NCBI GenBank assembly: GCA_963932145.1 | Contig: OZ010571.1 | Location: forward strand, 114,437,406 to 114,501,405 | DNA from: Acanthosepion lycidas | Lineage: Eukaryota > Mollusca > Cephalopoda > Sepiida > Sepiidae | Length of the DNA: 64,000 bases | Direction: 5' to 3' | Shown: one piece after another, positions 36,380-49,471 of the stretch | How the letters are laid out: each line of letters starts with the position of its first letter | Position numbering within the stretch: the stretch's first letter is position 1 | Program-made: the position numbers and the translations under genes | Notes under the pieces: generated by a model | The model's input: only the letters and a program-made list of their open reading frames with translations | Databases searched by the model: none | What the model was told of the DNA's origin: nothing

Positions 36380-36660
36380 TCACAGGGTACACAGAAAATC
36401 ACATCCCCGGCACGCTACAGATAAAGGATTATGTTTTCAATTGCGTCATTTCCGATATTGTCTTTATTCCTCCACGGATTTCCAGTTCCTGCAGCCATCT
36501 TCCGAGGATTTTTGAGATGATGCGGTCCAACTACCAGTAAAACACATAATTTCATTGATCTTCAATTTTCTGACAAGGCCATGGATATCTTTATTACTCT
36601 CTACGCACCCACGACGTTAAAATGGTAGATGGCACTACTGCCTAAATGATAATTTGGCTC
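36380..36660 (-). mobile_element. Possible LINE C-terminal remnant
   Basis: On the minus strand RWLQELEIRGGIKTISEMTQ followed by LKT and FICSVPGM (about 36515-36410) resembles the WLxxLxI...ITTLQxxALLxTARILRxV end of several LINE ORFs. The match is short and uninterrupted only in part, so the call is weak. Confidence 0.3.
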
Positions 36661-38224
36661 TTCAGTAGACGTATTACTTCTTTCAACATACAAATCTATG
36701 GAAGTTTATACTTCAAAATCTACAAGCATGTAATATAGTTTGGCATAATACTGTTTTTGGAGGATAAAGTAAAAATTTGTAATACTTTAATAATATACAA
36801 CACGTTTATGCATGTTGAAATCCTAACAGTATTTAATATTGATGAAGTTATCGCTAACATTTTTATCGAAATTTACAAACTCCAAGCTTCGTTCTATTTC
36901 GCAAAACAATCATTGAAATAGAAATAAGCGGATTAGTTTGGAAAATTGCTTGGACAAAAACCCACGCTCGTAGTTATTTTTTTCTCTTTTAATTTGATTT
37001 CAATTTATAAGACTTCATGTTAAGCTATATATTTTTAAGATTTTTTTTATCTTTTCCCCTTATAAAATCGAAGAATATATTCTTAAGATTACTTAGTCCT
37101 GTTTAAGCAACTTATAACTGGCCATGCATGAATATTTCTTTCTGGAACAAAATCCCAACATTTTTAAGCTTTTCTCCTTGGGATTTGTTAATAGTCCTTG
37201 CAAACGTAGGGCGAAATAGAAACTGGAATTGTGTATATATAAAAACAAGATATCCCCCCCCACACACAAAAAAAAATATTGCATTTTTATAAGTATTTGT
37301 TATTTTAATCAAATAATAGTTTTCTTTTTAAATAATGGGAGAATTTTGAATGTTAAATAATGTATCATTCAATTTGCCAAAAAAATATGAAACTTTATTA
37401 AATTAAGCATGGCGGTTAATTAAAGACAACTGTAATTTGTACCCACCTTACCTATTTGCAAATCTCTACATAATTTGGTTTCGATCGGCCAGTATATGTT
37501 TATTTTAGAGGTTGTGATTGATGAACAGATGGAACAACGGAAAACACATAAATTTATATAGAGAGGATTAAATTGCTTCATTTAAAAAGATTAGTATAAC
37601 TTCTCCAAACATTATGTTTTCTCCTATTTTCAACAATATTTTACTTAACCAAGTCTTTAAAGGGTATAATCATATATATAGAATTGATATCGTTATAGAC
37701 AAAAAATATTAATAAAAAATACAAAGCAATAGATTTTGGAATATTCGATAATTCCGTCTGCATTATGATGAAGCTTTTGTTTCGCTCAACGGGACCGAAA
37801 TATATTCCTCAGATCCAGAGAAATCTTAACAGTCTATCGAAGATTACAAAGTACAGAAAGATGAATGTCCAGGTCCCATAGTGCACACTAGCTTTTGTTT
37901 ATGGTGCAATATCAATCGATATCTTTTGTTTTTTGACTGTTTCAGTCTTTCTCCCTAATCATAATTTATAGTACACCAAAGGTTGTCGCGATTTTCGTTA
38001 CTGTTTAGTCGACCATTCATTATAAAAATAAACAAATTCCTGATTTAATAAAGATATTTGTCGGTTACTCAAAGAATGAGTAATAGATGAGCCATATAAT
38101 TTATAAAAAAAATGAAAAAGTTAAAATAACAAAGAAATATACGTATCTTTCAGAATATATATCACGCTTTCATTCTTTCATTTTTGTCTGTCTGCACTCG
38201 CCATACACAGAGACGAACACATTC

Positions 38225-38225
<1 letters not shown>
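36661..38225. other. No gene recognised
   Basis: AT-rich, no supported feature. Confidence 0.5.
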
Positions 38226-38298
<73 letters not shown>

Positions 38299-38345
38299 AT
38301 GTGTGTGTGTATGTGTGTGTGTATGTGTGTGTGTATGCGTGCGTG
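38226..38345. repeat. Compound (AT)n(GT)n microsatellite
   Basis: AT 38226-38284 followed by GT with regularly spaced TATG interruptions to 38345. Confidence 0.96.
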
Positions 38346-38450
38346 TACATGAATTACTATTGTTACCACTTTATAGAATAAACAGATAAATTTCTAATAT
38401 ATGTGTTAAATACACACATTAATTTTCTCGCTAAGAAATATGCCGCATAT

Positions 38451-38898
<448 letters not shown>

Positions 38899-38902
<4 letters not shown>

Positions 38903-39092
38903 CGATTATACGTGCTGTTCAACTTATAATTACATGAATCATTCATACACAAACAAATATAGAAGTTAATACAATACGAGTATACATCCTCGCAACCAAT
39001 TTGAATAAGTTACACTAACCCCGAACCTCTATATTAATAATATGATCCCTGATTCATGTAATTATAGGTTGAACAGCGCCTATAATCGAAAT
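38899..39092. mobile_element. Hairpin/MITE-like element with 40-bp inverted arms
   Basis: TTCGATTATACGTGCTGTTC AACTTATAATTACATGAATC (38901-38940) is repeated in inverse orientation at 39051-39090 with three mismatches, and the arms flank a 110-bp non-coding centre. The left arm abuts (AT)n directly. Long terminal inverted repeats, small size and no ORF fit a MITE. No convincing target duplication is visible, so the superfamily is unassigned. Confidence 0.6.
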
Positions 39093-40430
39093 CAAAATAA
39101 ATGATACAACGTGCAACTTTCGGATAATAAGTGTTACATTTCTGTAATTATTGAACAATATAGTTCATGCCACATTGACGGAAAACTTACCAGTACAAAA
39201 GAATTCTCTTATTACTATATTTATACAAAAACGCACAACCTTAAAATTTAAAATTCAAACTCAGCGTTGTGACCGCACGTTCCAAAATAATAACACATTT
39301 CTCATTAATTTTTTCGGATTACATTTCTATTTTCGTTGTCCTCTTATTACCGAGGTGGTTTTTGTGGCTGGTGAGAATTCGTTGTAGATGGTATTATTAG
39401 TAAAACTCCGATAACTACTTTATTCCTCGCGTGCGAAAATTTTTGGAAACTGATCGGGGTGAACGCTTTATCCTGTTTTGTCTTTATCGGCATGGAAGGT
39501 AAGGGCGTGGGATTTTGAACAAACGTACAGAGGTTTCTAGAATTTGGGATGAGAAAGACGTCATGTATGTGATCAGTGTTGATAGATTTGGCAAAATGGG
39601 ATAAGAGTGAAAAGGCAAAAAGTTAATAAAAATAAAATGAAAGAGAAAAAAGAGGTTAGGAAACTCAAAAAAGGGATAAAATATTTTAATACAAAATTCT
39701 TTTGGCAAAAAGAAAATCTTAGTCGGTAAATTGGGGGTGCCGATAATTACACAAATAAAACAATAACTATAATAATAAAAATAATGCAGGAAAAAATGGG
39801 GGAAAGTCATATAACAACATGGATGCTTTGGCGCTTAAGTGTAATAAGTGTAAATGTACAATAGCTATCTCATAAACTTTCGAAATCAGAAGTCCCAGAG
39901 GAGATTTTGATCTAAAATGTTGTAGTAGTCATTCGTGGAGTGGTGTTGCTGGTAATGTGTTTCCTTGTGGAAGGTATACTCTTTGAGTAAACTCAAATCT
40001 CTTTATAGGCTTATTGTGTGGGAGTTTATTTTTAAGATTTAATTTAACCTGGGTCTATATTATTGGCTCTCAAACCCAGACGCTAAAAGCGTGCACCCGA
40101 CATTGTCAATGCTGTGACCAGGTTGGTTCAAGGGAAAGTAGTTGTTTCCCCTGGTATTCATCTTGCGCTTGTTAAGCCGTAACCGGAATCCAGTACCTTT
40201 TTCTTCCATATAATTCACGTTCTCGTATTTGTGGCAGACGTGTAGATATACGAGATTGAAGGTGTCATAGCTTAGAGCAGGTGCTCTAAATACTACGTGA
40301 GTACCAGTGGTAATGAAAGTGTTGTGAGTGTTGGTGTGTTTGAAAACACGGGGCTTATTCCCGGTGACATTCCCATTTTTTGGTGGTATTTTTCAGATAT
40401 TTGATGATGTTAAAAATCTGAAGACGTTGG
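39093..40430. other. No gene recognised; GC-richer block at 39.8-40.4 kb
   Basis: The stretch 39840-40430 is less AT-rich than its surroundings and may be an old element, but its translations on both strands do not match a family I know. The rest is featureless. Confidence 0.35.
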
Positions 40431-40436
40431 GTGGCG

Positions 40437-40437
<1 letters not shown>

Positions 40438-40526
<89 letters not shown>

Positions 40527-40587
40527 AAGTTTTTTTGATGCACCATATATTTATATATATATATATATATGAAATAATTTTGATGCA

Positions 40588-40650
<63 letters not shown>
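40438..40650. repeat. (AT)n arrays with a repeated GATGCACCATATAT word
   Basis: AT runs at 40438-40512 and 40591-40638 with two direct copies of GATGCACCATATAT (from 40537 and 40582) between and beside them. Confidence 0.9.
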
Positions 40651-40651
<1 letters not shown>

Positions 40652-40759
40652 GAAGAAAAATATACGGAAAAAGCAAAAAAAAAATCCTTATATGCAATTA
40701 TGCTGTTTTAATGTTAATATAATGTCAACGTCGGGTGTTTCGGTCTAATAAACTACCTT

Positions 40760-41342
40760 CAGGACATATTCATAAAATAAAATTAACATTATCAATTCAA
40801 CATGACAAAGATGATGGACATAAGTTCGAGAAAGACCGTGATCCACTCGTACGCATAAACACGTGGAACTCATTCTACATATTGTTGCAAAAGATCCAGT
40901 TATCAACACATGTCAAGAAGCCCTAGCATGTCATACATCTCATAGTGCCGTATAGAGTGTACTTCAAGTGCAGCTCCTATATTCGTGACATTTGTAAATT
41001 GTTCAGAGTTTTTCGTCCCCTGATCACTGATCACCGTAAACTTTTGCCGATGGTTTACTGCACAAACTGTCGATACGTTGTATGTCTCTTCAGCCTTCCT
41101 TACGGATGAGGCAACATTTCGAAGAGATAAAATAACAAATTTACGCAACCAGCATTTTGGGGCGGAACGAAATCTCTTTGGAACAATATAGGCTAGTACC
41201 CAGAATCAGTTTACGACTAATGTGTGTACTGGAATTGTATGTGACTGTCACGTATATGTTCTACCAGCATGTCTTACAAGAGCTATCTACGTGGACATTA
41301 ACTTCGAGCACATTTCCAGACATGCTAGAGAATGTACCCCTG

Positions 41343-41390
<48 letters not shown>

Positions 41391-41545
41391 ATGGACTTCA
41401 GCTCACTTCAATCGCATTGTTAGCGATGCACTGATTGACATCTACCATGAAAGATGAATAGGTAGGGGAGGAACGTTTCCATGACCTGTACATTTCGCCG
41501 ACCTCAATCGTTTTGATTTGCATCTGTGGGGCAACTTAAGGATTG
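40760..41545 (+). mobile_element. Tc1/mariner-type transposase remnant (DD34E-like)
   Basis: Plus strand, in shifting frames: FLTDEATFRRDKITNLRNQ (about 41100-41155), the first catalytic Asp block, then NVCTGIVCDCHVYVLPACL and TRAIYVDI (41218-41300) and PDMLENVPL (about 41315-41340). After an (AT)n interruption come HFNRIVSDALIDIYHERxIG and RGGTF (about 41400-41480) and DLNRFDLHLWGNL (about 41495-41535), holding the last acidic region. The order equals the common invertebrate type VLFTDEATF...YILPARLTGxxY...LPxLLEDVPL...HDGAPAHF...WIGRGGPxxWPPRSPDLNPLDFxLWG. Many stops and a microsatellite inside the frame show it is dead. Terminal repeats were not identified. Confidence 0.75.
41346..41382. 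repeat. (AT)n inside transposase remnant
   Basis: A 37-bp AT array at the place where the HDGAPAHF block would begin. Confidence 0.95.
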
Positions 41546-41560
41546 ATTTATGCAGCAGGA

Positions 41561-41562
41561 AT

Positions 41563-41645
<83 letters not shown>
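41561..41645. repeat. Compound (AC)n(AT)n microsatellite
   Basis: AC 41561-41602 followed by AT 41603-41645, just after the transposase remnant. Confidence 0.96.
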
Positions 41646-41648
<3 letters not shown>

Positions 41649-42835
41649 AGGATTCTATTTAAGAGCACTAAGAATTTTTCAACCTCCAGTATTTACCTGA
41701 TAAAGAAATATTCATTTAAATCACCAATATCCTCATTAATTCACACACAATGATAAAAGTAGTTCATACTAAATTGACAAGTCTAGAAAAGATAAGGTCT
41801 TTAATAAAAACAACGAAAACATTAACAATAAATTAGATACAGTCATATATTTTCTACTATTCTCGCATATCTAATGTCCGAAGCGATTTATCCAATTTTA
41901 CCATATCGAAATCATTATAGGCATATCCAAATCTATTGATGATAAAAACTTACAATATCCATAAAGTAATAATTCTGTAGCATCTATATATAAAATAAAT
42001 CTTCACAACTTTTCCTTACTCTATATTGGTAAACTTGTAGAAATTTAACAAATTCTATTAGCACATTATCAAATGCATTAGTCATACACAGAAGGAAGTT
42101 CAACTAAAAATTTCATCTGAAGAACGTTATATTTATTAAAAAAGTCAGTAATTTATTTATACTGAACATTCTTCGGAGTGCTACTATTGAATCTTATCAA
42201 AACATAATCTACACCCGGATTGTTTCAATATTAGACGTATTACCCGCTCCTTCCTGCGTGGCATATAGTTTTTTTGTTTTTTTTTTAAATTGATGATTGA
42301 TTTTAAATAATTTTTATAATATTGGGGAAAAATGATGCATTTCAATATTACTCGATGATTTTGCCTATGTGACCTCCATCTTCTGATATTCTCCTCTATT
42401 TTGCATAGGAATCATTCCCTTGTTTAAATTTAAATTTAATTTTTATGAAAGGGACAAAATAGTGGGTGTTTTTGACCCCCGTTGAACCCCTTTTATCTAA
42501 CGGAAATATACTTATCCAAATACGCTGGTTAATGTGTTTTGTGAATATATATGATTATTGGTGTCTATTTACACTAAACCTAGGATGCGTTCGATAACAA
42601 AGAAACAGAGAGACATAGACTACAAAGTTATATGTACAGATAGAGTTTCATAAAAGAAATATACTTTTTTCCAACCCAACTAGCATGGCTATAAACATTA
42701 AAATTTAAAAAGAACCGGTTAAATTCAAAACCATCTAAAATTTAAAATATGTTATACATAAAGTAATTTCTTAAACTAAACGATATAAATAATAATTACA
42801 TTACACAAAAAAATAGCATTTACTCACTTTATTAC
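41646..42835. other. No gene recognised
   Basis: AT-rich, no supported feature. Confidence 0.5.
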
Positions 42836-42839
42836 GTTT

Positions 42840-43566
42840 ACTAGCAGCATGGGCCGGCGTTGCCCGTGCTTAATTCAAAAATCGTACAACATACAACAAT
42901 CGCTATCATTTGACTTCAAATATTTTTGCCCTTCCTTACCTTTAAAGCAGTGCCCTTCGCAGTGATGAGGTTGCTACATACCTTACTTCTTTCCTATCTC
43001 ACACTGCGAATTTTTTCGAGGCTCTACACTAAACATTAAAACACTAAACATTAAATCAGTAATGAAAAAAAGAACTAAACAATATGAACACAAAACGATC
43101 AGCTTTAAAAAAGGACTCGTAACTGAAAAAACCCAATGATAACAACAAATAATTTTTCACACTCAAACCAGTTCTGCCGAATCAGAATTAACGTTGAGTT
43201 TAAGCAAGCGAAAGACCAATTGGAATAAAGTGCCATGCAATTTTTCTTTTTTCCCACTTGTGACGAATGCAGCTACAGATTTTTTTTGCATGCTAGCATG
43301 TTAGTTTACATTCAGGCCAGTCAGTTGTTGGCTCTCACTCTGGCCAGTACAAAATGGCCGCAAACTACATGAAAACTGCCTTAGAAGCATGAAAAATCGA
43401 TTACTTCCACTATCGATGGGAGTTGGAAAATGCAAAATCGGTCTTGGCCTTCCCGCTAACTTTGAGCATGTGCATATTAAATTTGGGGCAAATCCGTCGA
43501 AAATTGCGGCCGTGCATTCGTTACACCCCCCCACACACACACATCCGGCCCTTTATAGATAGAGAT
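42840..43566 (+). repeat. Possible non-autonomous repeat with GGCGTTGCCCG head
   Basis: It begins ACTAGCAGCATGGGCCGGCG TTGCCCGTGC and ends near CCGGCCCTTTATAGATAGAG ATT, with a GC-richer 3' half containing an (AC)n run at 43529-43542. The head and tail words resemble a dispersed invertebrate repeat that starts TACTAGCAG...CGCCCGGCGTTGC and ends in a TATAGATAGA-type run. This is recalled by eye only, and no second copy is in the window. It has no significant ORF. Confidence 0.35.
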
Positions 43567-45060
43567 TAAATTACACCACTTATCCTCCGCCATGATTTAC
43601 CTCAAATTTCTGTTATTATCACGTATATTTTGAGCGATCTTAAATTTTGAATTCTGGAAGCATAACGGCATTTTACTTCTGTGTATAAATACATTTTGCA
43701 TAATTCATTACGTGTCTTTGCTATCATGAACTCCATGAGAAGACGATCGCGGCGGCTATGAAAGCAATTAAAGAAAAAAAAAAAAAAACAAATTACGAGG
43801 AGACCAAAATGCTCCTATTTCTAAAAATTGATCTTTCGAACAACCAATAAGCAATCTTTCACAACGAGGATATAGCCCACGAAAGAATGTGAGGCAAAAT
43901 ACCCCTTTCAAACGCATCTACAGTTGTGCATAAAAAAACAAATGAAAAGTTATCTAAATTCACAGACAGTAAATTAATTTTGTACATCTTCAGATGATGC
44001 GGTCGCTGTAACACTCACAGAAGTATGGCATTTACACGTCTAGGTGGTCATATTACACAGCTATTCTGTCCTTACTACATTAAAAACAATCATATATTTT
44101 TCACCACGACTACTACACATAGATAAAACCAAAACTCACATATGCCCTATACATATATCCACAAAAATAACCTTCTATAAACGAAGGCGCCACCCCTACC
44201 GCCGCGTGAAAATCCTGATCACATAGATGCGCCTTGTTAACAAACGTGAAAAAAGTATTAAAAATGTTCTATTTAAACATCCACTACAGCAAGGGGGAAG
44301 ACGGTTTCTCAGACATCGCCGAAGACATTTTAATATTCAAGTTTCCGATGACGATAGACGGGTGCAATATTACATATACAGGTATTTTGTAATTAACGAC
44401 GCCTTGCGTTAAATACAACCTAATGTTAAATATGCGATATTAAGTGGCCTCTTGTTAAAATGGAACTCCTATTGACATTACTCGCAACAGTGATGATTTC
44501 ATTATATCAGAGCCGATCTTAAACTGAACAACGCAGGAATCAGTAGACCAGAAAAGGAAAGCCGATGAGTATTTAGACATAATCACACCCGAAACAGTAA
44601 GCGTATTACTTCATCCTGAAAGAGAAAGAAGATTAGTACCTTTTCAATCAAATGTCTTCTGACAGCGCAAAGCAGAGTATGTAAAATCAATTCACGACCG
44701 TTACATTTCATGTGAATAATAGATATGGACAATTAGAAACATCACAAACGAGAATCCATTAATGTTGGTGGAATTATATGTACACAATGCCACAAGAGAC
44801 ATTTATGTGTTCCAGATAAAACGTATAGACGACCTGTTTTCAAGAGATAAATATGAATTACGAATAGGTTGTGAAACTAATGGCAGCCGAACACAATGGA
44901 AACCAATAAATTAAAGACTGATACAGATAAAAAAAATATTGTAGAAATGATATTGCAAACTATATCCAGATGGAAATGAACGAACAACCAGATACATAAT
45001 CCGTGAAAACAGCCAGCTATTTCAGAAATAATGGTCAATGGAACAACAAGAACAACAAGA
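43567..45060. other. Unassigned, patchily GC-richer sequence
   Basis: Between 44000 and 45060 the composition is closer to coding DNA and open frames change often, as expected of a decayed coding element, for example 44227-44412 with an Arg/His-rich run. I do not recognise any family and make no call. Confidence 0.3.
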
Positions 45061-45062
45061 AC

Positions 45063-45084
45063 ACACACACACACACATACTTTT

Positions 45085-45150
<66 letters not shown>
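45063..45150. repeat. Compound (AC)n(AT)n microsatellite
   Basis: AC 45063-45078, then AT 45089-45150, next to the 3' end of a minus-strand LINE. Confidence 0.95.
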
Positions 45151-45153
<3 letters not shown>

Positions 45154-45174
45154 AGCGTAGGATAAACAAACTAA

Positions 45175-46045
45175 AATGAATTGTGTCAGTGAGTATGATA
45201 TTCCATAGGGACGAGCGTTATGGCTTCTTTTATGGGCTTTGAACCTTCAGGCCATAGGCGACGATGACTTCCCCCACCTCTTACTGTCACTGGTTGAACT
45301 AAATATGTTTTGTATATATTTTTTATTTCTCCCAGGCCCTTTTCTGGCATCCACTTGCTCAAGCCTAATAAGTATGTCACGTGTTTTATTCTTCTGTCAC
45401 TCTTTCTCTAATCCTCCTGTGACTATCAGATATTATAAGCCCTCTTTCCACATTACTTTTCTCAGAAATTTCAATTGCTTTGTCCTTAAGTTAAATATGA
45501 ATCTGCTCATTGTTTCCATTTTATCCCAAACGTCGCCGTTGCTCATATGTTTGGACCATGGTAACCTTAGTATCTTACTGTAAAACCACATAGTTTTTTT
45601 TTAATTTCGAGACTCTTAATCTTTGAGGAGTTTGTCCAGCATTCGGTAGCATAGAGGAGGAAAAATATAAGCTGACAGTTCATTATTCATTTCTTTGTTT
45701 CCAACGAAACTCCCCTGTCTCGTAATACTGTGCTTAGCTCTTACAATGCGTCTTTGGTCATCTTATTACTTATTCGGAGCTCAGTATCGCACAGCCCTTC
45801 CTCTGTTAAACACTTCACATTTGTTTATATTTCTGTACCTGCTTGATTTTATTGTCCCTGATCTATAAATAGCATTTTAGGCTCATCTTTTTGCTGATGA
45901 CCATTCATTCTTTATTGTAGTTTATGCTTATTTGAATCTTCTTGCTCTTTTTCGTTACCTTTTGCTGTTTTTGTTTTTAGTTTCTTTTCCACGTTTGTTA
46001 TTAAAACTTTTGCATTTGTATATTTTATGTTGCTAAGATTGTGTT
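45175..46045 (-). mobile_element. RTE-like LINE, RT C-terminal part
   Basis: On the minus strand, decayed frames carry CLTEEGLCDTELRISNKM (about 45835-45780, the YLGS/DGxCxxEIxxR block), LSTVLRDRGVSLETKK (about 45750-45705), the diagnostic LYATECWTNSSKIKSLE (about 45665-45610, matching LYGxExWTxxxxxxxxLE), then YHGPNI, and TYLLGLSKWMPEKGLGEI (45375-45320). These are the last parts of an RTE/CR1-type LINE ORF. The YADD palm that should lie next (above 46045) is not found there. The endonuclease of what is probably the same copy lies at 47780-48790. Many shifts and stops. Confidence 0.7.
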
Positions 46046-46049
46046 CGCT

Positions 46050-47490
46050 ATTGTGACGTAACGCTGGGCCTCTCCCGTGCTATCCTGTGACGATCTAACC
46101 CTTGGCTGATTCGGATGGAAATCGGGTTAGATTCGGCATCAGCTTTGTCGTTCCCAGCTCGCCTCCAACGTTTGGTTACCGAAGTAACTGCTTTGATTTC
46201 AAGTCTAACCTACCCACGTTGTGATTTGATCTTAGGTAGACAAAATCAATCAGTCGTCGGACCGTAGTGCAAGTCGAATTCTAGCAAAGGTGATACCGCA
46301 CAAGTATATGTAAAAGAAAATAAAGTAACAATTCGAAAGATTCAAATGTGTTTAAAAAAAGAATAACAAGTATCTTTATATCTGGTTGCTGAAAACAGGA
46401 CTGCACCTTTCTTCCAAACCGTTTTTATGGATACGTGACACTTTGCGTTTCTTAGGCAAGTCTTAATATCTTAAGTTGTTTTTCAATAAACTGTTTTTTG
46501 GTGTCTTCAGGTGAGATTCGTAAAACTTATTTTGGTGGTCTGAGTCTAAGTCGTTCTTCAAAAAAAATGGTTTTGGTTAGACGTCTAAGTCGGAATGCGT
46601 GGATATCTTTCAGTACGCTCCTGCGAGGCTGGTCTCCGAGCTCACAGCTCAACTCTGTCTACTCTGGCACTCTGTCTGCGTCTGCCCAACTGCCACCGTC
46701 TGCCCAACTACTCTGGGGACGTTCGTTTATATGGACGCAAACCAAAACCGGGTGGGGGCGCTTCGTGGTTTGGGTTCCTCGATAATTCCAAATCCGCAAT
46801 AAGGATTTTCTTTGTTTTCGGACAGGAACACTTATCACTTCCCATTTTTGGAAGTCCATTACTTTCTGTTTTATAGGGGTTCTTAAGGTAACTGTCCTCC
46901 CAAATTCTTCCTTTCTCATATTGGTATCTCACACCAATCCCCTCAGAGAGCGTCAACAGTTTTACCTTCTTTCTCATAATGGTATCTCACACCAATCCTC
47001 TCAGAGGCGTCAACAGGTTTCACTTCATTCTCATAAGTTTACCTTCGCCCATCGCTCACGCCACCATTCAGCCAATGAACGCTCGGCAGCGTGGGTGTGG
47101 CTAGAATGACATCAGTTTACAATTATCGCCCAAAGAAAAAAAATTATCTTCCTTTTTCTTTTCTTTCTTTTCGCCGACTATAACCCCCACGACTCGTATG
47201 TACTCATTAAATCCATATCTTAACTGAATGTCATCTGGGATTCAACAACGAGATTTTCGCCAATTGATTATCTGGGTGGTCAATCGAATCTCACTCAACG
47301 TCTTCGTAATTCTGTCGCCAACAGTCTGTCCAGGTAACAAACGTTTATCATGGCAAGGTCTGGACCTCAAACTTGTGGTTCCCTTCCAAAACCAAATGAT
47401 ATCTCCGAAAGATAGTTAATGGTTTATTCTTTTCCTTTTCTCTTCTTCCTCCCTTTTTCTTTGTGGTGGTCTCAGCGGATCCTTTTCTCG
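46050..47490. other. GC-richer block interrupting the LINE
   Basis: About 1.4 kb with clearly higher GC and CpG than the rest of the window (for example 46600-46760). It lies where the RT palm of the surrounding LINE should be. It contains a roughly 58-bp tandem duplication at 46911-47028 (unit CTTTCTCATANTGGTATCTC ACACCAATC...). No recognisable protein is seen on either strand. A nested insertion of another, unidentified element is the simplest reading. No terminal repeats or target duplication could be confirmed by eye. Confidence 0.4.
46911..47028. repeat. 58-bp tandem duplication
   Basis: Two full units start at 46911 and about 46969, sharing GGTATCTCACACCAATCC and CTCAGAG...GCGTCAACAG with few changes. 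A truncated third start (CATTCTCATAAG) follows at about 47025. Confidence 0.85.
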
Positions 47491-47779
47491 GTCGCATGCT
47501 CGACCTAATTCTGATTATCTTCTAGCATTCCGCTTTGTAAGCCACTTGACCAATTTGAAATTTTCATTATTGCCATAGGCAGATTGCTATCTTTTATTCG
47601 TCGCGTCATGGCATAAATTAATTCTGACAGATCCGAGATCTTACGAATTTCCTATCTTCTGCGAAAAAATACTTTGCTTCGCAAATGAAAATAAAATCTT
47701 TACCACTTTTCTTTGTTAAAAAAATAACATCGCTCAGTATGTTTTCGTGATAGCTTCTTCTCGCCTTAAGTATGCAATC

Positions 47780-48790
47780 TTTTGATGAGTATGTCTTCTG
47801 TCCTGTTAGTTACTTACTTTTTAAGCATATCTCATCTACCTCTGATACTCATTCTTTCTATTTCTGCACATTATTTATTTTGGTCATTCTTCTTTCGTCT
47901 GCCTGCATTTCTTCCTGATTGTATTATGTCGTTTTCTTTATTCTGTTCCATGTCTTGGCATTTTATTCTATCTCTTTTGCATCACGTCGTGTAATAAATT
48001 TGTTCTTCTTTGGGATGATGGTGTTTGCTGTTGTACCTAAATCTTCTCTAAGTTTGTTCCATTTTGACTTTCCATTTCTATTTTGTCCCACGTATTTTCT
48101 TTTCATACTCTCCATGTATTTTCTGTTCCGGTTCCGGTCGTTCAGAAGACGATTTGTATTGCAATATGTGTGTTGATGTAGGCTTCTTAAGTTTCCATAG
48201 TTTCACATTTAACAGAATGTTCGTCGCTTCCGCAGTCCACACGTGCAAATGTTTTGCAATGAACAACAACACATTAATCTTTTGTTGATGTTTATGAAGT
48301 CGATTCGGTTTTGAGTTTCACTTTGGGCTTGTAAATAATGGTTTTGGATGTTCTAGGAACTATGAGATGTATATTACATAATCATTGTTCCTCTCCATTG
48401 GAATAATTTTTTCTCCGCGCCCATTTCAGGTTCCTAGTCCAAATTTGAGAGCTATCACCACTAACATTTCCTTTTCTACTTCGGCATTTAGATCTCTCAT
48501 GATAATTATAAGTTCTTGTGATTGCACTAAGCCGTGGAGTTATTTAGCATGTATTTCTTCTTTCGTACTTTGTGCTGTCGGTGCATACACTATCAAATAG
48601 ATATTTTAAAAGGCTTTCATTTCAGTTTACCTACGCGAAGTCATTTATATAATTGACAGTAACCCCCAACGCATATTGAGATATCTTTCATTCCAAATCC
48701 TTTTTAATTTTTCTCTCCACCTGTATATATAATACTGCAGTTTTCGCTGACAAAAACTCTGTTGTTTGGCCACCTATTTTCACGTAGAGA
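47780..48790 (-). mobile_element. RTE-like LINE, endonuclease part
   Basis: On the minus strand the apurinic-type endonuclease of an RTE-like LINE (the kind often mislabelled craniofacial development protein 2-like) can be followed: SIIYTGGE (about 48745-48722), LIVYAPTAQSTKEEI (about 48605-48560), the catalytic block IIIMRDLNAEVEKE (48515-48470, DLN kept), a GLGTxNGRGEKII block (about 48435-48400), and DCGSDEHSVKC (about 48235-48203, the SDH active-site region with an extra residue). LKKPTSTHILQYKSSSE in another frame leads on. Frames change repeatedly. Together with 45175-46045 this makes one dead LINE of about 3.6 kb including the inserted block. Confidence 0.75.
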
Positions 48791-49416
48791 TAAAATATTG
48801 ACATATATGTACCAATATCAAAAATCTATTCAGTCGTAATATGATTTTGATATTAAACAGAGGTTAAACAAGCGTCTATCTGATAATTATAATTCATTTT
48901 TATCAAACAATTAATTTATACCAGGAATAAATGCCCTCAAATAATTTATCATGTCTTCTCGTTAGTATATTCAAAATTTAGCTGTAGTGATATGCCAATG
49001 TGCATCAGTAACTAATCAATATCCATTTACACATAGGCACAATACTATGTACATTTTCCAGAAGCATTAATATTTGAACAAAAACTGAATAAAACAGTTT
49101 GAACTAAATTACTCAAATCACCCCAATGAATATTCACAGGACATTTGTTCATTAGAGAAAGAAAAATTACTGGAGAATTTATGATGATCATGTATATTTA
49201 TGCAGCAATAATTACCTAAGTTTTAAATCATATTTATAGCAAATGATGTCACATTCTTCCTCAACATTAAGTCGAATTTATGAATCATTACTTAAACTTA
49301 TTTCCTTACACTATATAATTACCTGCAAATGTTAATTTACACTGACCAAGTAATTAGTATTCGAAGAAGAAATTAAAATATCTGTGAATCAATTCACCAG
49401 CTTTACTGAATATAAG

Positions 49417-49471
49417 CTGATGAGGATCGTTAATGAAATAAAAGCGATGAAATCTATCTATCTATCTATCT
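49417..49471 (+). other. Hammerhead-like core followed by (TATC)n
   Basis: CUGAUGA (49417-49423) and GAAA (49449-49452) bracket a stem II candidate AUCGUU/AGCGAU with a long A-rich loop. Stems I and III are poor and merge into (TATC)n. It is probably a degenerate retroelement 3' end, if it is real. Confidence 0.3.

Noticed and set aside
40060-40330. Less AT-rich block as a tRNA-derived SINE
   Set aside because: No A/B box pair at tRNA spacing and no tail or second copy in the window.
44000-45060. Coding-like composition as a viral or large DNA-element gene
   Set aside because: Frames change often and no motif of any family could be named, so no claim is made.
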